Source: Planctomycetota bacterium (GTDB taxonomy: Bacteria; Planctomycetota; Planctomycetia; Isosphaerales; Isosphaeraceae). From it: 33,381 bases of DNA. The notes below the pieces were generated by a model. It was not told the DNA's origin, searched no databases, and saw only the letters and a list, made by a program, of their open reading frames with translations. Position numbers and translations under genes: made by a program. The stretch is from positions 1 through 33,381 of the forward strand of contig JAKBAP010000005.1 in the NCBI GenBank assembly GCA_021808995.1, in the 5' to 3' direction. Numbering within the stretch: position 1 is the first letter of the stretch; each line of letters starts with the position of its first letter. Of this stretch, positions 1 to 8,037 are shown in pieces.

Positions 1-443
1 CCCTTCATCGAGCGCTGACTAGAGAGCTTGGTCGCCTCGTAGTTATAGTCGAGGATTTTCTTGTCGTCCTCGGCGGCCGGGTGGATGAAGACGCCGCAGA
101 CGATCACGATCTCGTCGGCAAGCGCGGCGGGGATCGTGCCGTCGGCCAGGCAATCGGCGACGGCCTTGGCGACGCCGTACTGGGCGGGCCCGAACATCTG
201 GACGGCCTGCTTCATCCCCTTGATGGTCACCTTGGTGATCATGACGGTGGCCGGCTTGGCGATCAGGTTGGGCGTGAGGACCGCCAGCAAGTTCGTGTGC
301 CCGGCCGATTGATTCACGAGCGCGGTCGCGAACGCGGTTCCGACGGGGCCGGTCTTCGAGCCGATCAGCAGGTCGATGTGAGCGATCTCATTGCCGTCCC
401 CAAACAACGCTTCGCCGATATTCATGACAATGTCGCTGGCCAT
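1..443 (-). CDS. fae: Formaldehyde-activating enzyme Fae (partial, C-terminus beyond window)
   Basis: Fae condenses formaldehyde with tetrahydromethanopterin to methylene-H4MPT in the cytoplasm, the entry step of the archaeal-type C1 oxidation pathway used by methylotrophs and many planctomycetes. About 147 of the usual roughly 170 residues are visible. The N-terminus carries the family signature GEALFGDGNEIAHIDLLIG, with His22 matching the proposed catalytic His, followed by GPVGTAFANALVNQSAGHTN, the hallmark MITKVTIKGMKQAVQMFGPA and, near the edge, VFIHPAAEDDKKILDYNYEA. The frame stays open to the window edge. The ATG at 441-443 is chosen because GGGAGA lies about 10 bases upstream and the family begins here. 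A promoter is visible at 545-573. The gene is divergent from the DUF262 gene, and the ATP-grasp gene about 2 kb away fits the same pathway. Identification is secure from sequence; pathway use is inferred. Confidence 0.95.
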   Translation of the reverse strand, partial: MASDIVMNIGEALFGDGNEIAHIDLLIGSKTGPVGTAFATALVNQSAGHTNLLAVLTPNLIAKPATVMITKVTIKGMKQAVQMFGPAQYGVAKAVADCLADGTIPAALADEIVIVCGVFIHPAAEDDKKILDYNYEATKLSSQRSMK

Positions 444-544
444 CGTGAAAAATCTCCCGGGTTTGTGCCGACCTGAAACGGCGAGCCGCGATCGCGCCTT
501 GGTGCATGGGCGATCGTCTCGACTCGCAACATGCGAGATCCGAG

Positions 545-573
545 ATAATAGACGCCCCCGCCCAACGCGACAA
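545..573 (-). promoter_or_regulatory. Sigma70-like promoter for fae
   Basis: On the minus strand TTGTCG (568-573) is followed by exactly 17 bases and TATTAT (545-550), a near-consensus -35/-10 pair. Transcription would start near 538, giving a leader of roughly 95 bases before the fae ATG. The position means that any plus-strand gene starting at 506 would run through this promoter. Confidence 0.65.
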
Positions 574-634
574 GACCCTGGGCCAGATCGCGAGTAACCA
601 TAAGTTCGGGGGTTGGACTGTGTCGTGTCGTCAC

Positions 635-663
635 TTGCGGTGGAGCAACCACGGCGAGAAAAT
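635..663 (+). promoter_or_regulatory. Possible promoter for the DUF262 gene
   Basis: TTGCGG (635-640), 17 bases, then GAAAAT (658-663, four of six matches to TATAAT). A start near 670 would sit about 45 bases before the ATG at 715, which has AAGGGG as ribosome binding site. It would make a divergent pair with the fae promoter. The -35 match is weak. Confidence 0.3.
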
Positions 664-714
664 CAATATTGGCCGTGTTCTGTTCAATAGAGAGTCGGCT
701 GAAGGGGCGTGCGA

Positions 715-1902
715 ATGGCGAACGTGGCTCGTAAAACCAAAACGATTGCCAGATCCGCCAACGGGGTTTCACGAGGATGAGGGTCTGGAAGCGATCGTCA
801 GCGAAGACGAGGATCGCGCTTCCTCCCCGTTTTCGTACGACATTCTCACCTATCCGGTCGACTTCACCCTGGAGGTCCTGGTTGGCAAGCTCCTGAAAGA
901 CCAACCCGATATTCGCATACCCGAGTTTCAGCGTGAATTTGCGTGGTCGCAAGCACAGGCAAGCAAGCTCATCGAGTCCTTCCTTCTCGGCTTGCCCGTG
1001 CCCCCGATTTTCCTTTACACCGACCCGGGCAACGTGCGGATGGTGGTCGATGGGCAACAGCGATTGAGGTCCATCGCCTACTATTTCGAGGGTTACTTCG
1101 GCCCCGAAAGCAACGGACGCCGTCCCGTGTTTCGCTTGTCGGGCCTGAATAAGCAAAGCCCCTACAACGAGATGACCTACCGCGATCTGGAATCCAAGGA
1201 TTCGATGACTTTCAGGAAACTCAACGACTCGGCTCTTCGCGCGTTCGTCATCAAGCAGCTCAATCCGAGGGACCACACAAGCGTCTTTCACATTTTTGAG
1301 CGGCTTAACACCGGAGGAACCTTCCTGACTGGGCAGGAGATTCGCAATTGCGTGTACGAGGGGAAATTCAACGATCTCTTGCGCGAGCTGAATCTCCTCG
1401 CGGAATGGCGCGACTTGTTCGGGAGGGGGACCAAGGACAAGCGGATGCGGGACGTTGAGTTGATTCTCCGGTTCTTCGCCCTCGCGCATGCCTCGGAGAG
1501 TTATAAGAAGTCTATGAAGGATTTTTTATCGGCCTTCATGTCCAAGCACCAAAACCCCACCCAGGCGGAGCTCACGCGGTTAAGCCACCAGTTTTCCGAG
1601 ACCGCCCGCGCCCTTCGACAAAAGCTGGGGCCCAAGCCATTCCATGTTCCACGAATCTCTATCTGGAGCTGCTCGAGACCCTTGGCGAGAGAGGCCAATC
1701 GTTCGCCAGTGGGTCTTCGGTGCTTGACGCCGTCGCCTGCCGGGTCGCGGGGCGGGGCTCGCTCCTGGAGGCGTGGGCCCATCCGCTGGCGATCGCAAGC
1801 CCGCTGTCCGTGCCGCCAGGCTGGTTCGCCCCCGATTTCGCCGTGCCGCTTGACCTGGAGCAAAGCCACCAGGCGACCCGTCGCGTTTTACGGATCGCGT
1901 AG
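715..1902 (+). pseudogene. DUF262/GmrSD N-terminal-like protein, apparently broken by two frameshifts
   Basis: DUF262 proteins have a ParB-like fold; in the GmrSD type IV restriction system they recognise and cut modified DNA, and standalone versions are common in defence loci. The body lies in one frame from about 781 to 1650, with IPEFQREFAW near 918, VVDGQQRLRS near 1042, and FERLNTGG and LTGQEIRN near 1300-1350. The best ribosome site (AAGGGG, seven bases spacing) precedes the ATG at 715, whose frame reads MANVARKTKTIARSANG and stops at 778, one frame away from the body. At about 1640-1657 the body frame turns into implausible Arg/Ser/Pro-rich sequence, while the next frame continues as NLYLELLETLGERGQ and ends at 1902. 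Codons are visibly AT-richer than in neighbours, suggesting transfer. Either a decayed gene or two assembly errors; an intact alternative would run 506-1984 but is less credible. Confidence 0.6.
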
Positions 1903-1937
1903 GGGAATCGTCCGGCCTCCGGGGGGGCGGAAAAAGG

Positions 1938-1966
1938 TTGTGGCGACCTCCGAAAAATGGTTGAAT
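1938..1966 (+). promoter_or_regulatory. Possible promoter of the small secreted protein gene
   Basis: TTGTGG (1938-1943), 17 bases, TTGAAT (1961-1966). This would give a leader of about 75 bases before the ATG at 2048. It is the best pair in the 145-base gap after the DUF262 remnant, but the match is moderate. Confidence 0.3.
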
Positions 1967-2047
1967 ATGCTCTCGACGCGCTGAAATCGTGTCTGGGAAG
2001 GCGTGCGCGAGAGTTGACCGAACGATTGAATTCATTGGAGATCGACG

Positions 2048-2395
2048 ATGCGAAAGCTGATCATGCTCACGGTCGCGGGCGTTTTGTTCTCGGCGGCGAG
2101 CCTGCTCCAGGCCGCTCCTCGTGAAGGGAAGGAAGTCACGATCGAGGGCAAGGGTCTCTGCGCGAAGTGCGCCCTCAAGGAGACCAAGACCTGCCAGAAC
2201 GTGGTCATCGTGACCAAGGACGGCAAGGAGACCAAGTATTACATGACCCCCAACGCGGTCGCCAAGAAGGCCCACGCGGCCGATGGCTTCTGCCAGGCCA
2301 CCAAGGAAGACCCGATCAAGGTCAAGGTCACCGGCGATGTCGAGGAGAAGGACGGCAAGATGCTGATCGCCGCCGAGAAGATCGAGAAAGAGTGA
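2048..2395 (+). CDS. Small secreted Cys-containing protein of unknown function
   Basis: A 115-residue protein with a clear Sec signal peptide (MRKLIMLTVAGVLF..., cleavage likely after the QAA at 21-23). The mature part has a CAKC motif (Cys38, Cys41) with Cys49 and Cys82 and His76, and alternates beta-like Val/Lys stretches with a KVKVTGDVEEKDGK segment, so it may be a small exported metal-binding or disulfide-bonded beta domain. It resembles short planctomycete proteins of a DUF6370-like type, but I recall this only loosely and do not assign a function. Start: ATG at 2048 with GGAG ten bases upstream. It is followed after 98 bases by the ATP-grasp gene on the same strand. Confidence 0.8.
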   Translation: MRKLIMLTVAGVLFSAASLLQAAPREGKEVTIEGKGLCAKCALKETKTCQNVVIVTKDGKETKYYMTPNAVAKKAHAADGFCQATKEDPIKVKVTGDVEEKDGKMLIAAEKIEKE

Positions 2396-2493
2396 TCGTA
2401 CTCGGCCTCCGAGGGCTTGATCGACGGTTTGTCCTCGATCGACCGCTCTGATCCATTGATGGCCTCGGCGGGCGAAAGAGCTCGTCGAGGCTT

Positions 2494-3624
2494 ATGCTTT
2501 TGCACCATTCCCATGCCGACGTGCTAATTCTGGGCGCGAGCACTCGGGCCGCCGCCAGTTCGGCCATTCGAGCGGGCCTTTCTCCGGCCCGGGGCGATTA
2601 CTTCGCGGATATCGATGTCGGTCCCGTGGAGCGGGTCGAACTCGGAGACATTGACGGTTCGTTTCTCGCGATCGCCCGATCCCGACCGGGCGTTCCCTGG
2701 TTTTACACCGGCGGCCTGGAAAATCGGCCGGAACTCGTCGAGCAGGTTTCCCGCGGCCGGCCGCTCTGGGGCGCGCCCGCGTCCATCATCAAGAGAGTTC
2801 GCGACCCGATCCTGGTCGCCCAGGCGTTCGAGCGCTCGGGGCTTGAGCATCCACGAGTGAGCTTAGCCGCGAGCGGCCTACCGCGCGACGGAAGCTGGCT
2901 CGCCAAGCCGCTCGATTCCGCCGGCGGTCGTGACGTCGGCCCACTGGTCGACGATCCTCCCGCGGCCAACCGCGCGTGGTATTACCAGGAACGCATCGTC
3001 GGACCCTGTTTTGGGGCGCTTTTTCTCGGATTTGGGTCCCGGTCGATCCTGGTGGGAGCGTGCCGCCAGTGGCGGGGAATTCCCGACTTGCCGTATGGCT
3101 ATCGTGGCAGCCTGGGGCCGATTCCCCTCTCCAGACGCCTCTCCGCGCGACTGGCCATGATTGGCGAGGTCTTGGCTCGCGAGTTCGCGATTCCAGGATG
3201 GTTTGGCGTCGATTACATCCTGGCCGCGGGCGTTCCCTGGCCGATCGAGATCAATCCCCGATACACGGCCTCGATCGAGGTCCACGAACGGGCGATGGGG
3301 ATTTCCCTCTTGCCGGCTCATCGCCAGGCATGCGAGCAGGGAGCGATCCCCGAGCCGGGGCGGTTTCCGATTGTTGGGCCAAGCCTCGTCGTCGCCAAGC
3401 GCATCGTGTACGCTTCACGTACGATGATCGCGCCCGTGATCGATCGCGAAGAGTATGAAAACTCGCGTCCCGAGACGATCGCCGATGTCCCAGCCGCTGG
3501 TACCGTCCTCGAGCGCGGCGACCCGGTCATGACCGTGCTGGCGAGCGGCCCGACGGCGTCGACCTGTCGCGCTCGGGTCATCGAGCTCGAGCGGGAATGG
3601 CTCGGACAAATGGAACCCGTTTAG
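2494..3624 (+). CDS. ATP-grasp ligase (COG2232-like), possible H4MPT/methanofuran-linked protein
   Basis: A 376-residue ATP-grasp enzyme, expected to activate a carboxylate as acyl phosphate and join it to an amine or similar nucleophile. Visible elements: a Rossmann-like start ADVLILGASTRAAA; WLAKPLDSAGGRDVG with ATP-binding Lys138; the adenine-contact stretch YYQERIVG (163-170); FGVDYIL (Asp240); and the metal-binding PIEINPRYTASIE (Glu252, Asn254). A C-terminal extension (about 330-376) follows the fold. Predicted ATP-dependent carboligases of this kind occur in methanogens and in bacterial H4MPT-pathway clusters, and fae lies about 2 kb away, so a role in C1-cofactor synthesis is plausible, but this is inference. 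The ribosome site GAGG is only three bases from the ATG; TTG at 2500 is a possible alternative start. Seven bases separate it from the next gene. Confidence 0.8.
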   Translation: MLLHHSHADVLILGASTRAAASSAIRAGLSPARGDYFADIDVGPVERVELGDIDGSFLAIARSRPGVPWFYTGGLENRPELVEQVSRGRPLWGAPASIIKRVRDPILVAQAFERSGLEHPRVSLAASGLPRDGSWLAKPLDSAGGRDVGPLVDDPPAANRAWYYQERIVGPCFGALFLGFGSRSILVGACRQWRGIPDLPYGYRGSLGPIPLSRRLSARLAMIGEVLAREFAIPGWFGVDYILAAGVPWPIEINPRYTASIEVHERAMGISLLPAHRQACEQGAIPEPGRFPIVGPSLVVAKRIVYASRTMIAPVIDREEYENSRPETIADVPAAGTVLERGDPVMTVLASGPTASTCRARVIELEREWLGQMEPV

Positions 3625-3631
3625 CCCAGGG

Positions 3632-4351
3632 ATGTCAAGCGCATTGATCATATTACTGAATACAATTGATTATCTTTTCTGGCTTGTCCCCGGGTTGACG
3701 CTGACCTTGTGGGCTTGGGCGCGGATCACGCGGGCTTGGGCGGCGGGCTCGCGGATTCCGAGCGCGGCCGGGGTCACGGGTGCCGAGGCGGCCGCGATCG
3801 TGATGCGTGAAGGGGGAGTGACCGGGGTCGTCATCGAGGAGGCCGCGGGAGATCTGGCGGATCATTTCGACCCCAAGGGTCGGGTTTTGCGACTCTCTCG
3901 CGCGGTTTATGCCGGCCGCTCGTTGTCCGCGGTTGGAGTCGCCGCGCACGAGGCCGGCCACGCGATTCAGGACGCGGCGGGTTACCCCATCCTGGTGGTT
4001 CGCAACCTGATCGTCCCGCTGGCGGGCCTGGGCTCGCGGGTTTTCTGGCTGATGATGACGGCGGGTTTCTTGTTGGAGATCGCTCGACTGATTCGCTGGG
4101 GGGTGATTCTGTTTCTGGTCATGGTGGCGATCCAGCTCATCGCGTTGCCCGTCGAGTTCGATGCGAGTCGCCGGGGCCGACGGCTGCTCCAATCGACGGG
4201 GATCATGGGCGACCAGGAAGACGGCGTGGTCTCGCGGGTGATGAACGCAACCGCGTGGACCTACGTGGCGGCCACGCTCACGGGCGTGATCACGATTATT
4301 GATGACCTGGTCGCGCTCGGCTCGCCGGCGCGCCGACATCGGCGTGACTGA
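3632..4351 (+). CDS. Neutral zinc metallopeptidase, YugP/Zn_peptidase_2 family, membrane-bound
   Basis: A 239-residue integral membrane protein matching the family's usual length of about 225-235. It has an N-terminal membrane segment (about 5-30), the soluble zinc motif HEAGH at 106-110 within VGVAAHEAGHAIQDAAGYP, two more hydrophobic segments (about 118-175), and the downstream PVEFDASRRG, whose Glu is the likely third zinc ligand. The stretch DHFDPKGRVLRLSRAVY upstream of HEAGH is typical. Substrate is unknown for the family. The start at 3632 is only seven bases after the ATP-grasp stop, so the two are probably co-transcribed. The stop is ten bases from the convergent cytochrome gene, with no visible terminator hairpin in between. 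Confidence 0.9.
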   Translation: MSSALIILLNTIDYLFWLVPGLTLTLWAWARITRAWAAGSRIPSAAGVTGAEAAAIVMREGGVTGVVIEEAAGDLADHFDPKGRVLRLSRAVYAGRSLSAVGVAAHEAGHAIQDAAGYPILVVRNLIVPLAGLGSRVFWLMMTAGFLLEIARLIRWGVILFLVMVAIQLIALPVEFDASRRGRRLLQSTGIMGDQEDGVVSRVMNATAWTYVAATLTGVITIIDDLVALGSPARRHRRD

Positions 4352-4361
4352 GCCGTTCGCG

Positions 4362-6221
4362 TCAGAGAGTCATCAGATAGGCGATCAGGTCGTCGAGCTC
4401 CTGCTTGGTGAGCTCGCCATGCCCGGTGACCTTGTCCGTCGAGTGGTCGCCGGCGAGGACCTCGCGGAGGGTCTTGGCCCGGCCGTCGTGCAGGTAAGGG
4501 TCCTTGTCGTAGAGCCCGCGGAGAGAGGGAGGGTTGTAGCCCTGATATCGATCCTGGGGGATCTCGAGGCCAGTCTCGTGGATCTTGCCGTCGGTGCTCT
4601 CGGGTCCGCGGTGGCAGGTGTTGCAGGCGGCCTTGGGTGATCGATAGACCTCGCGGCCACGAAGGGCGGCCGGCGACAACCCGCCGTCCTTTTCCAGATT
4701 CGGGTTGGGGGGAAAATCCAGGGTGTCCAGGTACGCGATGAGCGCATTGACCTCATCGGGCGTGGGCCGGGGGCCCTGCATGCTCTTCGTGAACGATTCG
4801 ACCATCGCGTCCTCAAGGCTGGTCTGCCATCCATGCCAGGTCCAGGGTCCGGTTCGCGTCACCCTGCGCAGGGTTGGGACCTTTTTTCGGCTCTTTTCAT
4901 GGAACGTGCTCAGGTCTTGCCAGCCGTCGTTCAGGGTGTCGAAATCGAGGCCATTGGTGTGGCCCTCGGTGTGGCAGGTATTGCAGCTATACCACTGGTT
5001 GAACGACCGCTCGGCCGCGTGAAAGAGAATCTCGCCCCGGCGAGCCAGCGAGGGCGTCCTGGGCCCGCCCAGGTGAATCGTCTCGATCAGGCGAGCCGAC
5101 TCGGCGTCGACCACCTGGATCGCGTCGGTAAGGTAGTTGGCGACGTAGAGTGTCTTGGAATCCGGTCCAAACGCGATCTCGGTCGGCCGGCCGCCCAGGA
5201 CCAGCCGCTGATAACGACCATCTTTCTTGAGCAGCTCGGGGGCGATGAGATCGCGCGAACTCTCGGATCGCCACGGGAGACGCTTCAGGTCGGTTCGAAA
5301 AAACATCACCTCGTGCGTGCCGCCGCAGGAGACCGCGATGATCCGGCCATCGTGGCTGACCGCGACCCCATGGGCGTCGGACGCCGCCCGTCCCTGAGTA
5401 TCGAGTGAGAGCGTGTCGAAAGTCTCGAGTCCAACCAGGTCGACCCGCGTCAGTCGCTGGCCGAGCACCCAACCCAGGTCGATGTTGTTACGGGTGGTGG
5501 GAAAGCGGCGGTTTTTCATGTTCGCGACAAAGGCCTGCTTTCCGTCGGGCGAGAAAGCGAGCTGGCGCAGGTTGTCGCCGTCAATGGGAATCGACTTCAC
5601 GACCCTCCAGTCCTTGACGTCGATGACCGACACCCCCTGGCCGCGAGCGTTGCCCACGACAAGCCGTGATCCCTCAGGCGCCAGCGCGATGCCGCGGGGT
5701 TCGCGCCCGACCGTGAGCCGGCCCGTGATCTTTCTCGAATCCAGATCGACCCTGACGACCTCGTTGGCAACCCCTAATGTGACGTAGGCCGTCTTGCCAT
5801 CCAGGGTCATGACGACGCCGCGGGGCTCGGCACCGACCGGGAGCCTTCCCGCGATCGCGAGCTTGCCCCCCTTGATCGTCAGGATCGCCAGGTCTCCGCC
5901 ATACCAATGAACGACCACCCCGCGCTCGCCGTTCCGTGAAACAGCCACGCCAGAGGGTTTCTCGCCAGTCTTGATCTCGTCGAGTCGCCGGGATTCCTTG
6001 GCGTCGACGAGCGACGTCGAGCCGGATGTCTGGTTGGCGATGAGCAGCCGCGTTCCATCACCCGAGAGGGCAAGCGCGATCGGCGAGCGATGCGGCTCGA
6101 CGGCGGGTTCGCCGGCGATCGTCAAGGATAGCGTGCTAACGCTCGCGAATACGGACGCCACGAGCGCGAACGCCGCAAGCTTCAAGAACAGTGGCCGGAC
6201 TCGCTTGGCGATGGACACCAT
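4362..6221 (-). CDS. Secreted YVTN beta-propeller fused to di-heme cytochrome c (MauG/CCP-like)
   Basis: A 619-residue exported protein. After a signal anchor (about 10-36), residues 45-385 form repeated YVTN-type propeller blades, e.g. KTAYVTLGVANEVVRVDL, KQAFVANMKNRR and KTLYVANYLTDAIQVVDA. Residues 395-619 are a cytochrome domain with two heme motifs, CNTCH at 413-417 and 533-537, and the YDKDPYLHDGRAKTLREVL segment typical of di-heme cytochrome c peroxidase relatives. Such fusions are abundant in planctomycetes; substrate and electron partner are unknown, and I see no proof of peroxidase activity. Start: the ATG at 6219-6221 has GAGGGTG upstream and leads directly into the signal peptide; a longer frame to 6347 would overlap argS. 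It is the last gene of the minus-strand tRNA-argS series, 97 bases after argS. Confidence 0.88.
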   Translation of the reverse strand: MVSIAKRVRPLFLKLAAFALVASVFASVSTLSLTIAGEPAVEPHRSPIALALSGDGTRLLIANQTSGSTSLVDAKESRRLDEIKTGEKPSGVAVSRNGERGVVVHWYGGDLAILTIKGGKLAIAGRLPVGAEPRGVVMTLDGKTAYVTLGVANEVVRVDLDSRKITGRLTVGREPRGIALAPEGSRLVVGNARGQGVSVIDVKDWRVVKSIPIDGDNLRQLAFSPDGKQAFVANMKNRRFPTTRNNIDLGWVLGQRLTRVDLVGLETFDTLSLDTQGRAASDAHGVAVSHDGRIIAVSCGGTHEVMFFRTDLKRLPWRSESSRDLIAPELLKKDGRYQRLVLGGRPTEIAFGPDSKTLYVANYLTDAIQVVDAESARLIETIHLGGPRTPSLARRGEILFHAAERSFNQWYSCNTCHTEGHTNGLDFDTLNDGWQDLSTFHEKSRKKVPTLRRVTRTGPWTWHGWQTSLEDAMVESFTKSMQGPRPTPDEVNALIAYLDTLDFPPNPNLEKDGGLSPAALRGREVYRSPKAACNTCHRGPESTDGKIHETGLEIPQDRYQGYNPPSLRGLYDKDPYLHDGRAKTLREVLAGDHSTDKVTGHGELTKQELDDLIAYLMTL

Positions 6222-6318
6222 CACGATATTCACCCTCGGGGAGTTTGCTCGTGGAAACCAGGCTACAAGGATGGTTCGCGGGCGTGGGGCTCGCGCGCGG
6301 GGTGAGGCGCCGCGGTCG

Positions 6319-8037
6319 TCACATGCGATCGACAACATCGATTCCAAGCATTCCGAGCCCTTTTTTCAAGGTCCGAGCGGTCAGGTCGCAAAGCGCCAGC
6401 CGGCTTTGCCTCCGCTCGGGTGAGTCGGCCTTGAGCACCGGACAGCCCTCGAAAAACGTGCTGAACGCATTGGCAAGCTCAAAAAGATGGTCGGTGAGGA
6501 TGTTTGGCTTACGCTCGTAAGCGGCCAGCTCGAGCACCTCGGGCAGTCGCAACAGCCGGATTCCCAGCCCACGCTCGGCCGGGTGGGAAAGCACGATCAC
6601 CGGCGGATGCTCTCGGAGCGGCTCGGGGCTCGTATCACCCTTGCGAAAGATGCTCTGGATGCGGGCGTAGGCGTATTGCAGATACGTGGCGGTGTTGCCG
6701 TTCATCGCCATCATCTTGTTCCAGTCAAACACGTAATCGCTGATCCGGTTCTGGGAGAGGTCGGCGTATTTGACGGCCCCGGTTCCGACCACCTCGGCGA
6801 TTCGCTCGCGCTCGGCGAGATCGAGCTCGGGGCTGTTTTCGTCGATGACCGACCGCGCCCGCGTGGTCGCCTCGTCCAGAAGCGATTCCAGCCCCACCAC
6901 GTCGCCGTCACGCGTCTTGAACGGCCGCCGATCCGGGCCCAGGATCGTGCCAAACGCGACGTGAGCCAGCTCGACGTCGCGATAACCCCATTTTCGAGCG
7001 ACCTCGAAGAGCTGCTTGAAATGGTCGCCCTGACGATGGTCCACGACATAGAGCACGTGATCCGGGGCCCATTCGGCGGCCCGATAGGCGATCGTGGCCA
7101 GGTCGGTCGTGGCGTAGGTAAAGGCACCGTCGGTTTTCCGCACGATGAAAGGTGCCTCGGTCCCCTCGACAAAGACCACGATGGCCCCCTCGCTCTCAAC
7201 GGCCAGCCCCGCCCGCGTGAGGTCGTCGACCACGCCCGCCAGGCGGTCGTCGTAAAAGCTCTCGCCAAGCTGGACGTCAAACTTCACGCCCAGGCGCTCA
7301 TAAATGGCGGCGAGGGCGTGGAGCGCATGGGGCATGAATTCGCGCCAAAGAGCACGATTCTCGGGATCACCAGCATGCAGCTTGGCGGTTTCCGAGCGCG
7401 CGGCCGTTTCCACGGCCGAGTCGCCCCCCTTGATGCGATCCTGGGCCAGCCGATACAGCCGGGCCAGCTCACTCACCGGGTCGGCGTCGTAGGCGGCTTG
7501 ATCCCGGGCCGTCTTCCAGCCCCAGAGGATCATGCCAAATTGCGAGCCCCAGTCGCCCAGGTGGTTGTCGCGAATCACTCGATGCCCAAGCGCTGTCAGG
7601 ATCCGAGCCAGGCTGTCGCCGATAATCGTCGAGCGCAAGTGCCCTACATGCATGGGCTTGGCGACATTCGGTGATGAAAAGTCGATGACGACGGTCGCGG
7701 GCTTGGCCCGGGGCTCAAGACCGAGTCGCTCGTCGCCAAGCATCTGGCTCAACTGGGCGGCGATGAAGTCATCATGCAGACGAATATTCAGGAAGCCCGG
7801 CCCCGCGGGGACGGCGGGACCGGCGAGAGGCTCAAGCTCAAGCCGCCCGGCCAACTCGGTGGCGAGCTCACGCGGCGGCCGACCGAGCGACTTCCCAAGC
7901 GCCATGCAGCCGTTCGCTTGATAATCCCCATGTCGGGCGTCGCTGGCGGGTCGGACGGCTTTTTCAAACGACGCCCGATCGGCCTCTGGAGGGGCGGCGG
8001 CTCCGACGATCGACCGCACCCGTTCGAGTACATTCAT
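6319..8037 (-). CDS. argS: Arginyl-tRNA synthetase
   Basis: A 572-residue class I synthetase that charges tRNA-Arg. The N-terminal additional domain (about 1-110) is followed by SSPNVAKPMHVGHLRST with the HIGH-type motif at 130-133, then DNHLGDWGSQFG and the catalytic domain. Instead of a KMSKS box it has the arginyl-type GTILGPDRRPFKTRDG loop, as in many family members. The C-terminal anticodon-binding domain contains NGNTATYLQYAYARI and ends LGMLGIDVVDRM, the standard terminus. Length is normal for the family. The ATG at 8035-8037 overlaps the rsfS stop in an ATGA arrangement, indicating translational coupling. Confidence 0.97.
   Translation of the reverse strand: MNVLERVRSIVGAAAPPEADRASFEKAVRPASDARHGDYQANGCMALGKSLGRPPRELATELAGRLELEPLAGPAVPAGPGFLNIRLHDDFIAAQLSQMLGDERLGLEPRAKPATVVIDFSSPNVAKPMHVGHLRSTIIGDSLARILTALGHRVIRDNHLGDWGSQFGMILWGWKTARDQAAYDADPVSELARLYRLAQDRIKGGDSAVETAARSETAKLHAGDPENRALWREFMPHALHALAAIYERLGVKFDVQLGESFYDDRLAGVVDDLTRAGLAVESEGAIVVFVEGTEAPFIVRKTDGAFTYATTDLATIAYRAAEWAPDHVLYVVDHRQGDHFKQLFEVARKWGYRDVELAHVAFGTILGPDRRPFKTRDGDVVGLESLLDEATTRARSVIDENSPELDLAERERIAEVVGTGAVKYADLSQNRISDYVFDWNKMMAMNGNTATYLQYAYARIQSIFRKGDTSPEPLREHPPVIVLSHPAERGLGIRLLRLPEVLELAAYERKPNILTDHLFELANAFSTFFEGCPVLKADSPERRQSRLALCDLTARTLKKGLGMLGIDVVDRM

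Larger units (their letters stand above)
444..714. other. Divergent intergenic region between fae and the DUF262 gene
   Basis: This 271-base stretch holds the fae promoter (545-573) and a weaker plus-strand promoter (635-663). A plus-strand frame is open from an ATG at 506, but its first 70 or so residues look unlike protein and it overlaps the fae promoter, so I treat it as non-coding. No RNA gene or strong terminator was seen. Confidence 0.5.

Noticed and set aside
506-714. N-terminal extension of the DUF262 gene from an ATG at 506
   Set aside because: The sequence is not protein-like, lacks a ribosome site and would run through the fae promoter at 545-573.
422-1489. Long minus-strand open frame (355 codons) opposite the DUF262 gene
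   Set aside because: The opposite strand has clear DUF262 motifs, and this frame overlaps the fae start and matches no family pattern.
6487-7674. Plus-strand open frame of 395 codons
   Set aside because: Antisense shadow of argS.
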